The notes under the pieces were generated by a model. The model was not told the DNA's origin, made no database searches, and saw nothing but the letters and a program-made list of their open reading frames with translations. This document shows, piece after piece, positions 1 through 8,018 of a stretch of 12,861 nucleotides of DNA. This DNA comes from Parvibacillus sp035426385. Lineage in GTDB: Bacteria > Bacteroidota > Bacteroidia > Chitinophagales > Saprospiraceae. The translations under genes and the position numbers were made by a program. The stretch is from contig DAOLZQ010000075.1 of the NCBI GenBank assembly GCA_035426385.1, forward strand, positions 1 through 12,861. The letters are read 5' to 3'. Position 1 is the stretch's first letter. Every line of letters starts with the position of its first letter.

Positions 1-32
1 ATTACCAAAAAAATTAATCTTAGAATCAGAAT

Positions 33-52
33 AGGCTTTATTTAAAGAGCCT
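33..52. terminator. Weak hairpin beyond the rsmF stop
   Basis: AGGCT (33-37) pairs with AGCCT (48-52), extended by one G-U and one U-A pair around a six-base loop. It lies about 205 bases past the 3' end of the minus-strand rsmF. On the minus strand a T-run follows only some 15 bases later, so it is not a classic intrinsic terminator. It could serve a gene on either strand. The rest of 1-257 is AT-rich and shows nothing I can support as a gene. Confidence 0.25.
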
Positions 53-257
53 GACAGCAGCACCCTTAATTCGCTCATACCAGAGGGGAAAAAGCCGTTA
101 CCCAGCGATAGTCCTTTGTCAATTATTTATAAAAAGCAGATGTTTGCTATTCTTAGACTATAATGTTCAGAATAAATTTTCGAAGGTTAATTTTACACTT
201 TACTTCATTTTAATTCGCCTTTTAAAAAAAATGATGAATAAAATCTAATTGACTTAT

Positions 258-1610
258 CTAGCTGCGGGGTAACTTCATTATACGCCAGTCCACCGGAAAG
301 TAATTATTGATCCGCTCGCCAATATTTTTTATCCACCCCAGATTGAGCCCTAGATATCTGACCAAATACCAACCTCTATTCGTCACATCCAGGTCAACAA
401 TCGGCTCCCGACGGAGATATTGAATGGCTTGAGAAATGGTGAGTTCTATGGTATCTGATTTCAAATCTAAACCGGATAGCATGGCGCTGCCATGAGCGGG
501 TACAAATTCATTTCTTATCAAGCTACCCAATTCAAAAAGCGGTTTGACTTTGATGTGAGTAAGCACATTCGATAAATCGGCAGGAAGTGCGAAGATGGCA
601 TTGTTCACTTTGACCAAATGATGGGTATGGGTATCAAAATAGGATTGTATTATACTTAATTCCGTCGGAGATAACCCTTCCCACTCTACTTTTCTGGCGA
701 CGAAAGGATACCTCACCTGAAGTGGTTTAATTCTTTTGAAAATAGAAATAAAAAAGCCCTCTCCACGCAGTCGGTGGGGATAAAATTGGTATCCAATAAG
801 TCCGTTCTGATGAACTTGCTGAATTGACCACTCCTCCGGAAAATCCATTTCCATACATTCAAACTCATTTCCCATGTTTTCCATCATAGACAGGTTCTCA
901 CCCGGATTATACGTACAGGTGGAATAGATAAGATACCCGCCCTCAGTTACCATTTCACTTGCAGATCTTAATATCTCTACTTGCCGCCGCTCACAAGTCT
1001 GTAGTAGGGCTGCCGTCCAGTGATTAACTGCCTGAGGATCCTTTCGAAATAAACCTTCACCTGAACAAGGTGCATCCACGACCACCAGGTCGGCTTTAAG
1101 ACCCGTGGCCGCAATATTAGCCGGAGGGTACCCAGTCACCAACACATTGGGATATCCCCAGCGAATCAGATTTTGCCGGAGCGTACCCAGACGTGAAGAA
1201 ATCACCTCATTTGAGATGAGCGTAACTTCAGTAGGAATTACCTGTAATAAATCAGTTGACTTGCCTCCCGGTGCAGCACAGAGATCGATGACGAGTCCTT
1301 GCCTATATGTAATCTCCAAAGCGCTTACTATATGACCGAGTATCATCGAAGACGCCTCCTGTACGTAATACCCTCCGGCGTGAAAGACGGGATCACCGGT
1401 GAAGGAAGGTCGCTCATCTAAATAATATGCATCCGGGTGCCAGGGTACGACTGAACCGAGTGAAAAATCTATCGCAGTACTGACTTTTCTGGGGTTAAGT
1501 CGGAGTGATACCGGGGGAGGTTGCTCCAGACTATGTACAAAGTCATCGTACTTAGCGCCCAGTTGCACCTGCATACGAGCTATAAACCCGGGCGGCAGTA
1601 TTATGCCCAT
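258..1610 (-). CDS. rsmF: RsmF/NOL1-NOP2-Sun family rRNA (cytosine-C5) methyltransferase
   Basis: Predicted cytoplasmic SAM-dependent RNA m5C methyltransferase, most likely acting on 16S rRNA. The 450-aa protein begins with the family's typical N-terminus (LPPGFIARMQ, then the SLRLNP strand at 35-40). The SAM site DLCAAPGGKST is at 109-119. Motif IV DAPCSG (179-184) holds Cys182, and motif VI TCTYNP (231-236) holds Cys232, the usual nucleophile. The last ~80 residues, with GLNLGWIKN and RINNYFP, match the PUA-like RNA-binding domain found at the C-terminus of RsmF-type enzymes, which separates it from the shorter RsmB type. The length is normal. The start ATG overlaps the end of the upstream ubiD gene by 10 bp (ATGGGCATAA), so the two are probably co-transcribed and translationally coupled. 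The exact target base is inferred from the family and cannot be read from sequence. Confidence 0.9.
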   Translation of the reverse strand: MGIILPPGFIARMQVQLGAKYDDFVHSLEQPPPVSLRLNPRKVSTAIDFSLGSVVPWHPDAYYLDERPSFTGDPVFHAGGYYVQEASSMILGHIVSALEITYRQGLVIDLCAAPGGKSTDLLQVIPTEVTLISNEVISSRLGTLRQNLIRWGYPNVLVTGYPPANIAATGLKADLVVVDAPCSGEGLFRKDPQAVNHWTAALLQTCERRQVEILRSASEMVTEGGYLIYSTCTYNPGENLSMMENMGNEFECMEMDFPEEWSIQQVHQNGLIGYQFYPHRLRGEGFFISIFKRIKPLQVRYPFVARKVEWEGLSPTELSIIQSYFDTHTHHLVKVNNAIFALPADLSNVLTHIKVKPLFELGSLIRNEFVPAHGSAMLSGLDLKSDTIELTISQAIQYLRREPIVDLDVTNRGWYLVRYLGLNLGWIKNIGERINNYFPVDWRIMKLPRS

Positions 1611-3421
1611 GCGGCCAGCGGTCTGTTATGTGTAAAAAAGCGGTCTGCCCTGGCTTCGGCAGCGGCATCCGGCACCAGCTCAGGTGCGTGATGCGGCTTC
1701 TTCCGTGCATCGATGAGTAGAGGGCCTCGGATAGACCAATGCTTATCGCTGTATTCCGCATCAGAACCATAAGTGTCTCGAGCAGGATCAGAGCGGGTGA
1801 AGGTCACCCACACAAAGTTATTATCGTTGGCGGAGGTAAAGATGGCGTCATCTGCCAGCACGACCAGACCAATTCCGGGAGTATTCTTGAAAAATTGGGC
1901 CAAATTTTCTGCAAGTTTTCGACTTGTTACTTCATCATTAAATGGCATAGCTTCGATTATCAACACACCTGGCATATAAAATTTGGCAGTTTTGATACCT
2001 GCGGCAGATATGTTTTCAGGTAAAGTGGAATCCAACTCACGCAAGATCGGTCCATTTACCGCAAGGATCAGTTTGCTACCTGCATTCAGCGCAGTACCTG
2101 AGTAATCGAGCGTATCAATGGTTGTATTTGTGATAAAATGCAAATCCCTCGTAAAATCAATCCGCTCAAGTATGAATTTGAAATAGGCTTTGAGGTCGTA
2201 AATATCCGGATAGTGGCCGTCTGAGTCAGCGAGAATAAAGAGGTACTTAGCCAACGATGTCTGGCCTGAACCCAACAGACGGTTGGCGATGGTCAGTATC
2301 TCTTCCGGTCGGGGAGCCCTGAAAGGCATATACCGCTCCATACCTATGGCCAGGAGCAAGGGATGCACGCCAGCAGCATCTACCGCGTGGACTGCGACGA
2401 GCCCTGGGAATTCCTCCTTCACTGTATCGCCAAACAGCTTGTGAATCATATACCCGAAGCCTGAATCTTCAGCGGGAGGACGACCCACTACCGTAAAGTG
2501 CCACACCGGATCAGGCCGGTGATATATGGTGTCCAATTTCATAACTGGAAATAAGTGCTCCAGACTGTAATAACCCAGATGATCGCCAAAGGGTCCTTCG
2601 CGCTTGAGCTGATGTGGATCGACTATACCCGTAATGACAAAGTCCGCCTCTGCATCTATGAGATAGCCATTAAACTCAGTGTAGCGATAGCGACGACCAT
2701 TGAGCAGACCTGCAAATATTGTTTCACTCATACCCTCCGGTAGTGGTAGTATGGCTGCCATACTGTGTGCCGGTGGTCCGCCGATGCAAACTGAGATCTT
2801 AAAGGGTTGATTGAGCTCTTTGGCACGCTGATGATGTACGCCTATGCCACGGTGGATCTGATAGTGGAGACCGACTTCCTGGCCGGGAAGGTAATCATTG
2901 CCATCGAGCTGGATGCGATACATTCCGATATTCGAGTCTTTAATTCCAGGCTTATCCGGATGCTGCGAAATGACCTGGGGCATGGTGACAAAGGCACCTC
3001 CATCTGCCGGCCATGATTTGATCAGCGGCAGTTGCTCCAGTGTGGTGGTGTGTTTCATCACCGGTGGATTGCTGATTTTCTTTGCAAGTGAGTTGAGCGC
3101 AAATCCGCCCAGAATCGGCAATTTTGTTAACCGGCTAAGCAGTATCTTAGGATCGTTGCGGATATGTGCCAACTGTTGTATGAGTGGTATCTCTCTTCGA
3201 AATAAAAAATCAACCCGCTCCGATGTCCCAAACAGATTGGATACTGCAGGAAAGGGTGAATTCTTCACCTTTTCAAAATATAGTGCCGGTCCCTGATGTT
3301 CATTTACACGTCGGTGAATGGCGGCTATTTCAAGATTAGGATCTACTTCATCCGTGATCCTGATCAGTCTCCCAGTTTGCTCTAGCTCTGCAATTGCTGC
3401 TCGCATATGTCGATAACCCAT
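1601..3421 (-). CDS. ubiD: UbiD family prenylated-FMN-dependent decarboxylase
   Basis: A 606-aa member of the UbiD/Fdc decarboxylase family, which uses prenylated FMN to remove CO2 from aromatic or unsaturated acids, often in quinone synthesis. Visible signatures are SNLFG near 61-65, N164 and R169 in NIGMYRIQ (spacing as in the Asn/Arg pair of fungal Fdc1), HYQIHRGIG, and EGPFGDHLGYYS, where E275 and D280 fit the catalytic acidic pair with Asp at the second place. VVGRPP, and VHAVDAAGVHPLLLAIG near 344-360, are typical of the long (~600 aa) bacterial form. The frame stays open to 3541, but the extra 40 residues look unlike the family, and MGY at 3421 is the usual N-terminus. Met at 3406 is a second option. 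The substrate is not known: a menaquinone-pathway role is plausible. No ubiX partner is in the window. It is first in a unit with rsmF. Confidence 0.87.
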   Translation of the reverse strand: MGYRHMRAAIAELEQTGRLIRITDEVDPNLEIAAIHRRVNEHQGPALYFEKVKNSPFPAVSNLFGTSERVDFLFRREIPLIQQLAHIRNDPKILLSRLTKLPILGGFALNSLAKKISNPPVMKHTTTLEQLPLIKSWPADGGAFVTMPQVISQHPDKPGIKDSNIGMYRIQLDGNDYLPGQEVGLHYQIHRGIGVHHQRAKELNQPFKISVCIGGPPAHSMAAILPLPEGMSETIFAGLLNGRRYRYTEFNGYLIDAEADFVITGIVDPHQLKREGPFGDHLGYYSLEHLFPVMKLDTIYHRPDPVWHFTVVGRPPAEDSGFGYMIHKLFGDTVKEEFPGLVAVHAVDAAGVHPLLLAIGMERYMPFRAPRPEEILTIANRLLGSGQTSLAKYLFILADSDGHYPDIYDLKAYFKFILERIDFTRDLHFITNTTIDTLDYSGTALNAGSKLILAVNGPILRELDSTLPENISAAGIKTAKFYMPGVLIIEAMPFNDEVTSRKLAENLAQFFKNTPGIGLVVLADDAIFTSANDNNFVWVTFTRSDPARDTYGSDAEYSDKHWSIRGPLLIDARKKPHHAPELVPDAAAEARADRFFTHNRPLAAWA

Positions 3422-3426
3422 AGCAA

Positions 3427-3434
3427 CAAAGATA
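3427..3434 (-). promoter_or_regulatory. Possible -7 element very close to the ubiD start
   Basis: The minus strand reads TATCTTTG, an exact match to the Bacteroidota -7 consensus TAnnTTTG, only five bases before the chosen ubiD ATG at 3421. Used as a promoter, it would place transcription start at or near the ATG itself, giving a leaderless or almost leaderless mRNA, or favouring the internal Met at 3406. No clear TTG -33 element is seen at the right distance, so a chance match is possible. Confidence 0.35.
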
Positions 3435-3586
3435 ATCCTTGTTTCAGATGTGGGAGAATAAGAAGATTGATTACAGAAAATGTTTGAATAAGCCTTACAA
3501 ACAAAGACATTTCCCTTAAATAAAAGATCCCGGCTTGTCAAATAGTCGTGCCTCAGAATAATTTCCTCAAATTTCTTTTGAAACTA

Positions 3587-3594
3587 TAATTTTG
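3587..3594 (+). promoter_or_regulatory. Bacteroidota-type -7 element for the MFS gene
   Basis: TAATTTTG matches TAnnTTTG and is followed by GCGCCCC and the ATG 18 bases after the element. The predicted start is near 3601, which gives a leader of about 12 nt without a Shine-Dalgarno sequence. A TTG -33 element is not evident at 19-23 bases upstream. Confidence 0.6.
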
Positions 3595-3612
3595 CGCCCC
3601 TAATCACACTAT

Positions 3613-4851
3613 ATGGCCAGCGGCAAAAAACAATCAGCGATTTTATTCATCTTTATCACACTGCTGATTGATATCACCGGCTGGGGAATCATCATTCCGG
3701 TGATGCCTCAATTGATCCGCGAACTTTCACATGGAGATCTCAGTGATGCCTCGCGCATCGGAGGCTGGATTTCATTTGCCTACGCTGTAACTCAATTTTT
3801 CTTTGCCCCCATACTGGGCAATCTGAGTGATAAATTTGGCCGCAGGCCCGTCATACTCTTCTCACTTCTAGGCTTTGCACTGGATTATATAATCATCGCA
3901 CAGGCACCCACACTGGCCTGGCTCTTTATCGGCCGGATCATAGCCGGAGTAACCGGTGCGAGTATTACTACTGCCAGTGCCTTTATAGCAGATATCAGCA
4001 ACAATGAAAACCGGGCGAAAAACTTTGGAATGATTGGTGCTGCCTTTGGTTTGGGCTTTATCATAGGTCCTGTGGTAGGTGGACTGTTGGGCCAATTCGG
4101 GTCACGGGTACCCTTTTACGCAGCTGCTGTATTGTGTCTGATCAACTTTATCTACGGATATTTCATACTTCCGGAGTCTTTGGACCCCCAGCACCGTAGA
4201 CCATTTGATTGGAAGCGAGCAAATCCCATCGGCTCATTTAAGATCTTCAAGCGGCATCCATTGCTATTGGGATTGGTATCGGCGTTATTCCTGGCCTATG
4301 TGGCTGCACATGCGGTACAGAGCAACTGGAGTTTCTTTACTATGTACCAATTTGGTTGGGATGCAAGAATGGTGGGCATTTCACTTGGTGCAGTGGGATT
4401 GCTCGTGGGGTTGGTGCAGGGTGTATTGGTACGCTGGACAAGCAGCGCTCTGGGCAATGTGCGCAGTATTTATATTGGTCTGATCATGTATTCGATAGGA
4501 ATGGCGCTATTTGCATTTGCGACTCAGGGGTGGATGATGTTTGTCTTCCTAATTCCTTACTGCCTTGGGGGTATCTGCGGTCCGGCATTACAGTCCGTGA
4601 TCTCCACGCAAGTGCCCAGCTCTGAGCAGGGAGAGCTCCAGGGCGCATTGACCAGTCTAATGAGCTTGACTACTATTTTGGGTCCACCGTTGATGACCAA
4701 CTTGTTTTATTTCGCCACTCGAACTCCGGGTCGATTTCATTTTCCGGGAGCACCCTTCTTACTCGCTATGATACTCTATTTGGGCAGTGCTTTATTTGCT
4801 TATCTCGCTCTGAAGAAGAACCACCCTGATACCGGAAGATCCTTAGCCTAA
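3613..4851 (+). CDS. MFS efflux transporter, TCR/Tet family
   Basis: A 412-aa inner-membrane drug:proton antiporter-type protein with about 12 hydrophobic segments. MFS motif A is GNLSDKFGRRPV (69-80), between TM2 and TM3. The antiporter motif C region AAFGLGFIIGPVVGG is at about 143-157 in TM5. The first helix, LIDITGWGIIIPVMPQLI, and GRIIAGVTGAS followed by AFIADI in TM4 resemble TetA of the Gram-negative tetracycline pumps, so the TCR/Tet label fits. It sits alone in a housekeeping neighbourhood, with no tetR-like gene or mobile-element signs, so a resistance role cannot be assumed and the substrate is unknown. It is divergent from ubiD, and its stop overlaps the end of the convergent helicase gene by 9 bp. 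Confidence 0.88.
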   Translation: MASGKKQSAILFIFITLLIDITGWGIIIPVMPQLIRELSHGDLSDASRIGGWISFAYAVTQFFFAPILGNLSDKFGRRPVILFSLLGFALDYIIIAQAPTLAWLFIGRIIAGVTGASITTASAFIADISNNENRAKNFGMIGAAFGLGFIIGPVVGGLLGQFGSRVPFYAAAVLCLINFIYGYFILPESLDPQHRRPFDWKRANPIGSFKIFKRHPLLLGLVSALFLAYVAAHAVQSNWSFFTMYQFGWDARMVGISLGAVGLLVGLVQGVLVRWTSSALGNVRSIYIGLIMYSIGMALFAFATQGWMMFVFLIPYCLGGICGPALQSVISTQVPSSEQGELQGALTSLMSLTTILGPPLMTNLFYFATRTPGRFHFPGAPFLLAMILYLGSALFAYLALKKNHPDTGRSLA

Positions 4852-7131
4852 GATTTGCATTTTTGCAAACTTAAGCATAATGCGGCGCTCACTATCATCG
4901 CCTAGATTAAAGCGAACGGAAGCTACTTTATTATCCCCGCCACCATCTATGCGAATGATCTTTCCTTTGCCAAAGCGTGGATGAAGCACCTCTTGTCCCG
5001 CCTGAAAATCATGAGCCGCATTAGGTGTTACTTCAAACCGATCATGAGTGGGTATGGCAGTTTGTTTTTTCTGAAAATGGCCACTCACCCCAGATCTCGG
5101 ACTATTGTCATAGACCAGATTTTGTGGTTTGTGTAGCGGCGTTGCCAGATTATCTTCTCCTACCTCATCCAGAAAGCGGCTGGGTTTGAAATAGGTCATT
5201 TTCCCAAATTTATACCTGCTGGTGGCATAGGTCAGTGTCAGGTGTTTTCGTGCGCGGGTCAGTGCCACAAAGAACAGTCTACGCTCCTCATCAATCTCAT
5301 GTTCTGAGCTCAGCGACATGAAGGAGGGAAATAAATTTTCCTCCAATCCGGTGATGAAAACTGCGTCAAATTCAAGACCCTTAGCAGCATGTACCGACAT
5401 CAGACTAATGTGTTCATTCTCCTCAGTCTCTACATCCTGATCGGAGATGAGCGCAATAGTCTGCAGGTAGTTGCGGAGTGATTTATCTTCCAGATTATTG
5501 GGTAGCTCGTCCTCATTCCCCTCCTCCTCAGGCATCTCGTCCAATACGTCATTTTCTACATATTCCTTGATGCCATCAAGTAAGCTCTGGATGTTCTCCA
5601 GTCTACCCTTACCCTCCAGTGTGGTGTCCGCTCTGAGCATAGCTGATAGTCCCGATCGCTGAAATATGTGTGTTGCCAACACATATGCATCTTCAGTGAG
5701 TGACTCCGCATGCAGTGTCTCGATCATCTGATGAAATTCGTGCAATTGCTGCTGAGTACGTGTCGGAAAGATAGGCTTGGTCATTGCTTCCCACACTGAT
5801 ATCTTCTCAGTTCGGGCATAATCAATCAATTTATCTATTGTGGTATTCCCTAAGCTGCGCTTGGGATGATTGATAACCCGTCGGAAGGCTTCCTCATCCC
5901 GGGTATTCACCACCAGCCGGAAATAAGCCAACATATCTTTCACTTCTTTACGCTGATAGAATGACATACCGCCATAGATGCGGTAAGCCATATTGTTGCG
6001 GCGTAGGTGCTCTTCGAAGGCCCTGCTCTGCGCATTGGTGCGATAGAGTATCGCTATCTCACTGCTGGAGAGGTGATCGCGATTTTTCAGCTCGAAGATA
6101 GTATCTACTACCTTACGTGCTTCTTCGATATCAGTGAGTGCTCTGATCAGTCCGATCTGGCGGCTCTCCTCCTTATCAGTCCAAATTTTCTTCTGGATCT
6201 GCTTTGTATTGAAGTTGATCACATTATTGGCCGCATTGATGATGTGCTTACTGCTGCGGTAATTTTGCTCCAACTTGAAGATACCCACATTTGAAAATTC
6301 CTTTTCAAAATTCAGGATATTGTCGATTGTCGCACCACGAAAAGCATAGATACTCTGTGCGTCATCACCTACTATACAGATATTCTCAGCACTGCCCTGA
6401 AAGCGGACTAATTTCTTCAAAATGGCATACTGTAAATAGTTGGTGTCCTGAAACTCATCCACCAGTAGGTATTGAAATTTCTTACGATATTTTTCCAATA
6501 CTTCATCCGGATTCCGCTGTAGCAGCAGAAAAAAATTGTAGAGCAAATCATCAAAATCCATCACCGCTGAGTCGAAGCATCTCCGTGCGTATGCGGCATA
6601 CACCTTATACATCTGCGGCACATCTCGACTCTTGTCCTCTTCCAGTAGTTCCTCATTGGCCGCGTAGGCCTGAGGAGAGATGAGTAAGCTCTTGGCCGAG
6701 GAGATGCGATTGCGAACCATATTGGGTGTGTAGACGGCTTTATCAAAGCCCATTTCTACCAGTAGATTCCCGATGAGGCTCTTAGTGTCCTCTGTATCAT
6801 AAATGGTAAAAGTGGAAGGATAGCCTATTTTCTGACTTTCTATCCGCATGATTTTCGCAAAAATGGAGTGAAACGTGCCCGCCCACACCTGCAGACCACT
6901 TGGACCTACCAGTTTTCCGAGCCGCTCCTTCATTTCACGCGCAGCTTTATTGGTAAAGGTCAGTGCCAGAATATTCCAGGGTTTGATGCCCTGCTCCAGC
7001 ATATAAGCGATACGATAGGTAAGTACCCTTGTCTTTCCTGAACCCGGGCCAGCAATGACCATTACAGGACCATTTATATTGGTGCAAGCTTCATATTGGA
7101 TGGGATTGAGTTCCCGGGCAAAATCAATCAT
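4843..7131 (-). CDS. uvrD: UvrD/PcrA-like ATP-dependent 3'-5' DNA helicase
   Basis: Superfamily 1A helicase for DNA repair and replication-fork or transcription-conflict work; 762 aa, normal for the family. In order: Q-motif NPIQYEAC, Walker A GPGSGKT (28-34), motif Ia LTFTNKAAREM, GTFHSIFAKI, Walker B VDEFQDT (224-230), motif III GDDAQSIYAFRGA (255-267), motif IV QNYRSS (289-294), motif V SVHAAKGLEFD, and motif VI EERRLFFVALTRAR. The C-terminus has VLHPRFGKGKI, the Tudor-like module that in PcrA/UvrD contacts RNA polymerase. An in-frame TTG exists at 7137, but AGAGGAGG (7145-7138) lies six bases before the ATG at 7131, which fixes that ATG as the better start. It overlaps the upstream AhpD-like gene by 8 bp (ATGATTGA), so coupled translation is likely. 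Confidence 0.95.
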   Translation of the reverse strand: MIDFARELNPIQYEACTNINGPVMVIAGPGSGKTRVLTYRIAYMLEQGIKPWNILALTFTNKAAREMKERLGKLVGPSGLQVWAGTFHSIFAKIMRIESQKIGYPSTFTIYDTEDTKSLIGNLLVEMGFDKAVYTPNMVRNRISSAKSLLISPQAYAANEELLEEDKSRDVPQMYKVYAAYARRCFDSAVMDFDDLLYNFFLLLQRNPDEVLEKYRKKFQYLLVDEFQDTNYLQYAILKKLVRFQGSAENICIVGDDAQSIYAFRGATIDNILNFEKEFSNVGIFKLEQNYRSSKHIINAANNVINFNTKQIQKKIWTDKEESRQIGLIRALTDIEEARKVVDTIFELKNRDHLSSSEIAILYRTNAQSRAFEEHLRRNNMAYRIYGGMSFYQRKEVKDMLAYFRLVVNTRDEEAFRRVINHPKRSLGNTTIDKLIDYARTEKISVWEAMTKPIFPTRTQQQLHEFHQMIETLHAESLTEDAYVLATHIFQRSGLSAMLRADTTLEGKGRLENIQSLLDGIKEYVENDVLDEMPEEEGNEDELPNNLEDKSLRNYLQTIALISDQDVETEENEHISLMSVHAAKGLEFDAVFITGLEENLFPSFMSLSSEHEIDEERRLFFVALTRARKHLTLTYATSRYKFGKMTYFKPSRFLDEVGEDNLATPLHKPQNLVYDNSPRSGVSGHFQKKQTAIPTHDRFEVTPNAAHDFQAGQEVLHPRFGKGKIIRIDGGGDNKVASVRFNLGDDSERRIMLKFAKMQILG
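4854..4869. terminator. Small AT-rich hairpin at the MFS/helicase junction
   Basis: TTTGCA (4854-4859) and TGCAAA (4864-4869) form a perfect 6-bp stem with a TTTT loop, starting two bases after the MFS stop and lying inside the last codons of the convergent helicase gene. It might help end the MFS transcript. The stem is weak and no T-tract follows, so this is only a candidate. Confidence 0.25.
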
Positions 7132-7492
7132 GAGCAACCTCCTCTACTTTTGTCTCTCCACCCAGTTCATCCCAATACTCTACGGCACGACGGGTATGTG
7201 GAATACAGATGGATCCACCTACCAGATTGGCGATGGAAAACACTTCAAATATAGCTTCTGTGCTCACTCCTTCTTCTTTGCATTTACCCAAATGATATTT
7301 GATACAGTCATCACATCGGAGTACCATAGAGGCCACTAGACCAAGTAATTCTTTAGTATCACGAGATAATGCCCCAGCTTGATAAGCTTGTCCATCTAAA
7401 CTCCAAAAGCGCTTCAAGACTTGATTGTCTTCACTCAGGATGCGATCATTCATTCGGGTGCGGTAGTTATTAAATTCGTCTATTGTGGACAT
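7124..7492 (-). CDS. Carboxymuconolactone decarboxylase family protein (AhpD-like)
   Basis: A 122-aa helical protein of the CMD/AhpD fold, which in AhpD gives thiol-dependent peroxidase or disulfide-reductase activity. It shows the AhpD active-site pattern exactly: Glu48, eleven residues, Cys60-x2-Cys63, three residues, His67 (in ELLGLVASMVLRCDDCIKYH). Downstream, GGSICIPHTRRAVEYWDEL is the usual C-terminal helix. The redox Cys pair argues against a true carboxymuconolactone decarboxylase. It leads the helicase gene with an 8-bp overlap, perhaps an oxidative-damage pairing, though such pairings can be incidental. No ahpC is nearby. The partner and substrate are unknown. A degenerate -7 match (TATATTTA, minus strand 7533-7526) lies upstream but lacks the final G. 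Confidence 0.88.
   Translation of the reverse strand: MSTIDEFNNYRTRMNDRILSEDNQVLKRFWSLDGQAYQAGALSRDTKELLGLVASMVLRCDDCIKYHLGKCKEEGVSTEAIFEVFSIANLVGGSICIPHTRRAVEYWDELGGETKVEEVAHD
7138..7145 (-). promoter_or_regulatory. Strong Shine-Dalgarno for the helicase gene
   Basis: On the minus strand AGAGGAGG lies within the end of the upstream gene, six bases before ATG 7131. It is the only good Shine-Dalgarno I found before a start codon in this window, and it decides against the TTG at 7137. Confidence 0.7.
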
Positions 7493-8018
7493 AGGTCAGT
7501 TGTTTTTAAGTTTAAAACCGGAGGATAAATATATGAGATTTTAATATGTGAATTTTGGAAATGTAAAGTATTACTACTTTGTAAAGCAGGCTAAATTAGG
7601 TCAGCGGTACTAGAGCTAGAGATTTTTTAAATTCAAAATGAAATCTATTAGTCTTTTCTTCATACCGAAATTAGTTTATAAATTAGATGACTTTAGTTTT
7701 TTCTCCACTAAATTTGAATGGAATAATAACATGTAATTTTCCGGAGTATAAAAAGAATTTGGCATTTACTCCCAATTTTACGTCGATTCTCAATACTTTG
7801 ACCAAACTTTAATTAAAAATCCAACAGATCTTCGATTTTTAATAAATTTTTCACTAAAGTTAAAATTTTATTAAATATTATATTTTCAGAAGGGAGAATA
7901 TAAAAATATTGGGCAAGTTGAGTACATTTACTATCGAAAGTTCGGCTCTTCTTGATCTCTTGTCATTCTAGAAGGAGCCAAGTTTTAAAAAGAAGATTTA
8001 ATCGAGCCTTTTATAACT
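7493..8018. other. AT-rich intergenic region of 526 bp
   Basis: No credible gene was found on either strand. It is clearly richer in A/T than the flanking genes, with many short A- and T-tracts and frequent stops in all frames. It should hold the promoter of the minus-strand AhpD-like gene (near 7510-7550) and that of the plus-strand 126-aa gene, though no perfect TAnnTTTG was found. Its only clear structure is the hairpin at 7944-7979. A small untranslated RNA cannot be excluded. Confidence 0.6.
7944..8008 (+). promoter_or_regulatory. Hairpin with two alternative right arms upstream of the 126-aa gene
   Basis: GGCTCTTCT (7944-7952) pairs with AGAA-G-GAGCC (7970-7979), giving nine pairs with a single bulged G and a 17-base loop. 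A second copy of GAGCC at 8004-8008, followed directly by TTTT, can pair with the same GGCTC instead. The two choices are mutually exclusive, as in attenuators, and the second ends in a T-tract ten bases before the ATG at 8019. It may be a leader control element or a terminator of an upstream RNA. This is inferred from pairing only. Confidence 0.35.

Noticed and set aside
3422..3541. In-frame 40-residue N-terminal extension of UbiD
   Set aside because: The residues do not look like the family, they cover the likely promoter region, and MGYRHMRAAI is the typical start.
3613..4851. MFS gene as an acquired tetracycline-resistance gene
   Set aside because: It has Tet-like motifs, but no repressor gene, mobile element or composition shift accompanies it.
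7132..7137. TTG start for the helicase two codons upstream
   Set aside because: The Shine-Dalgarno would be adjacent to the TTG, while the ATG at 7131 has proper spacing.
7638..7736. 32-codon open frame on the plus strand in the AT-rich gap
   Set aside because: It is short, AT-driven, and has no ribosome site, promoter or recognisable sequence.
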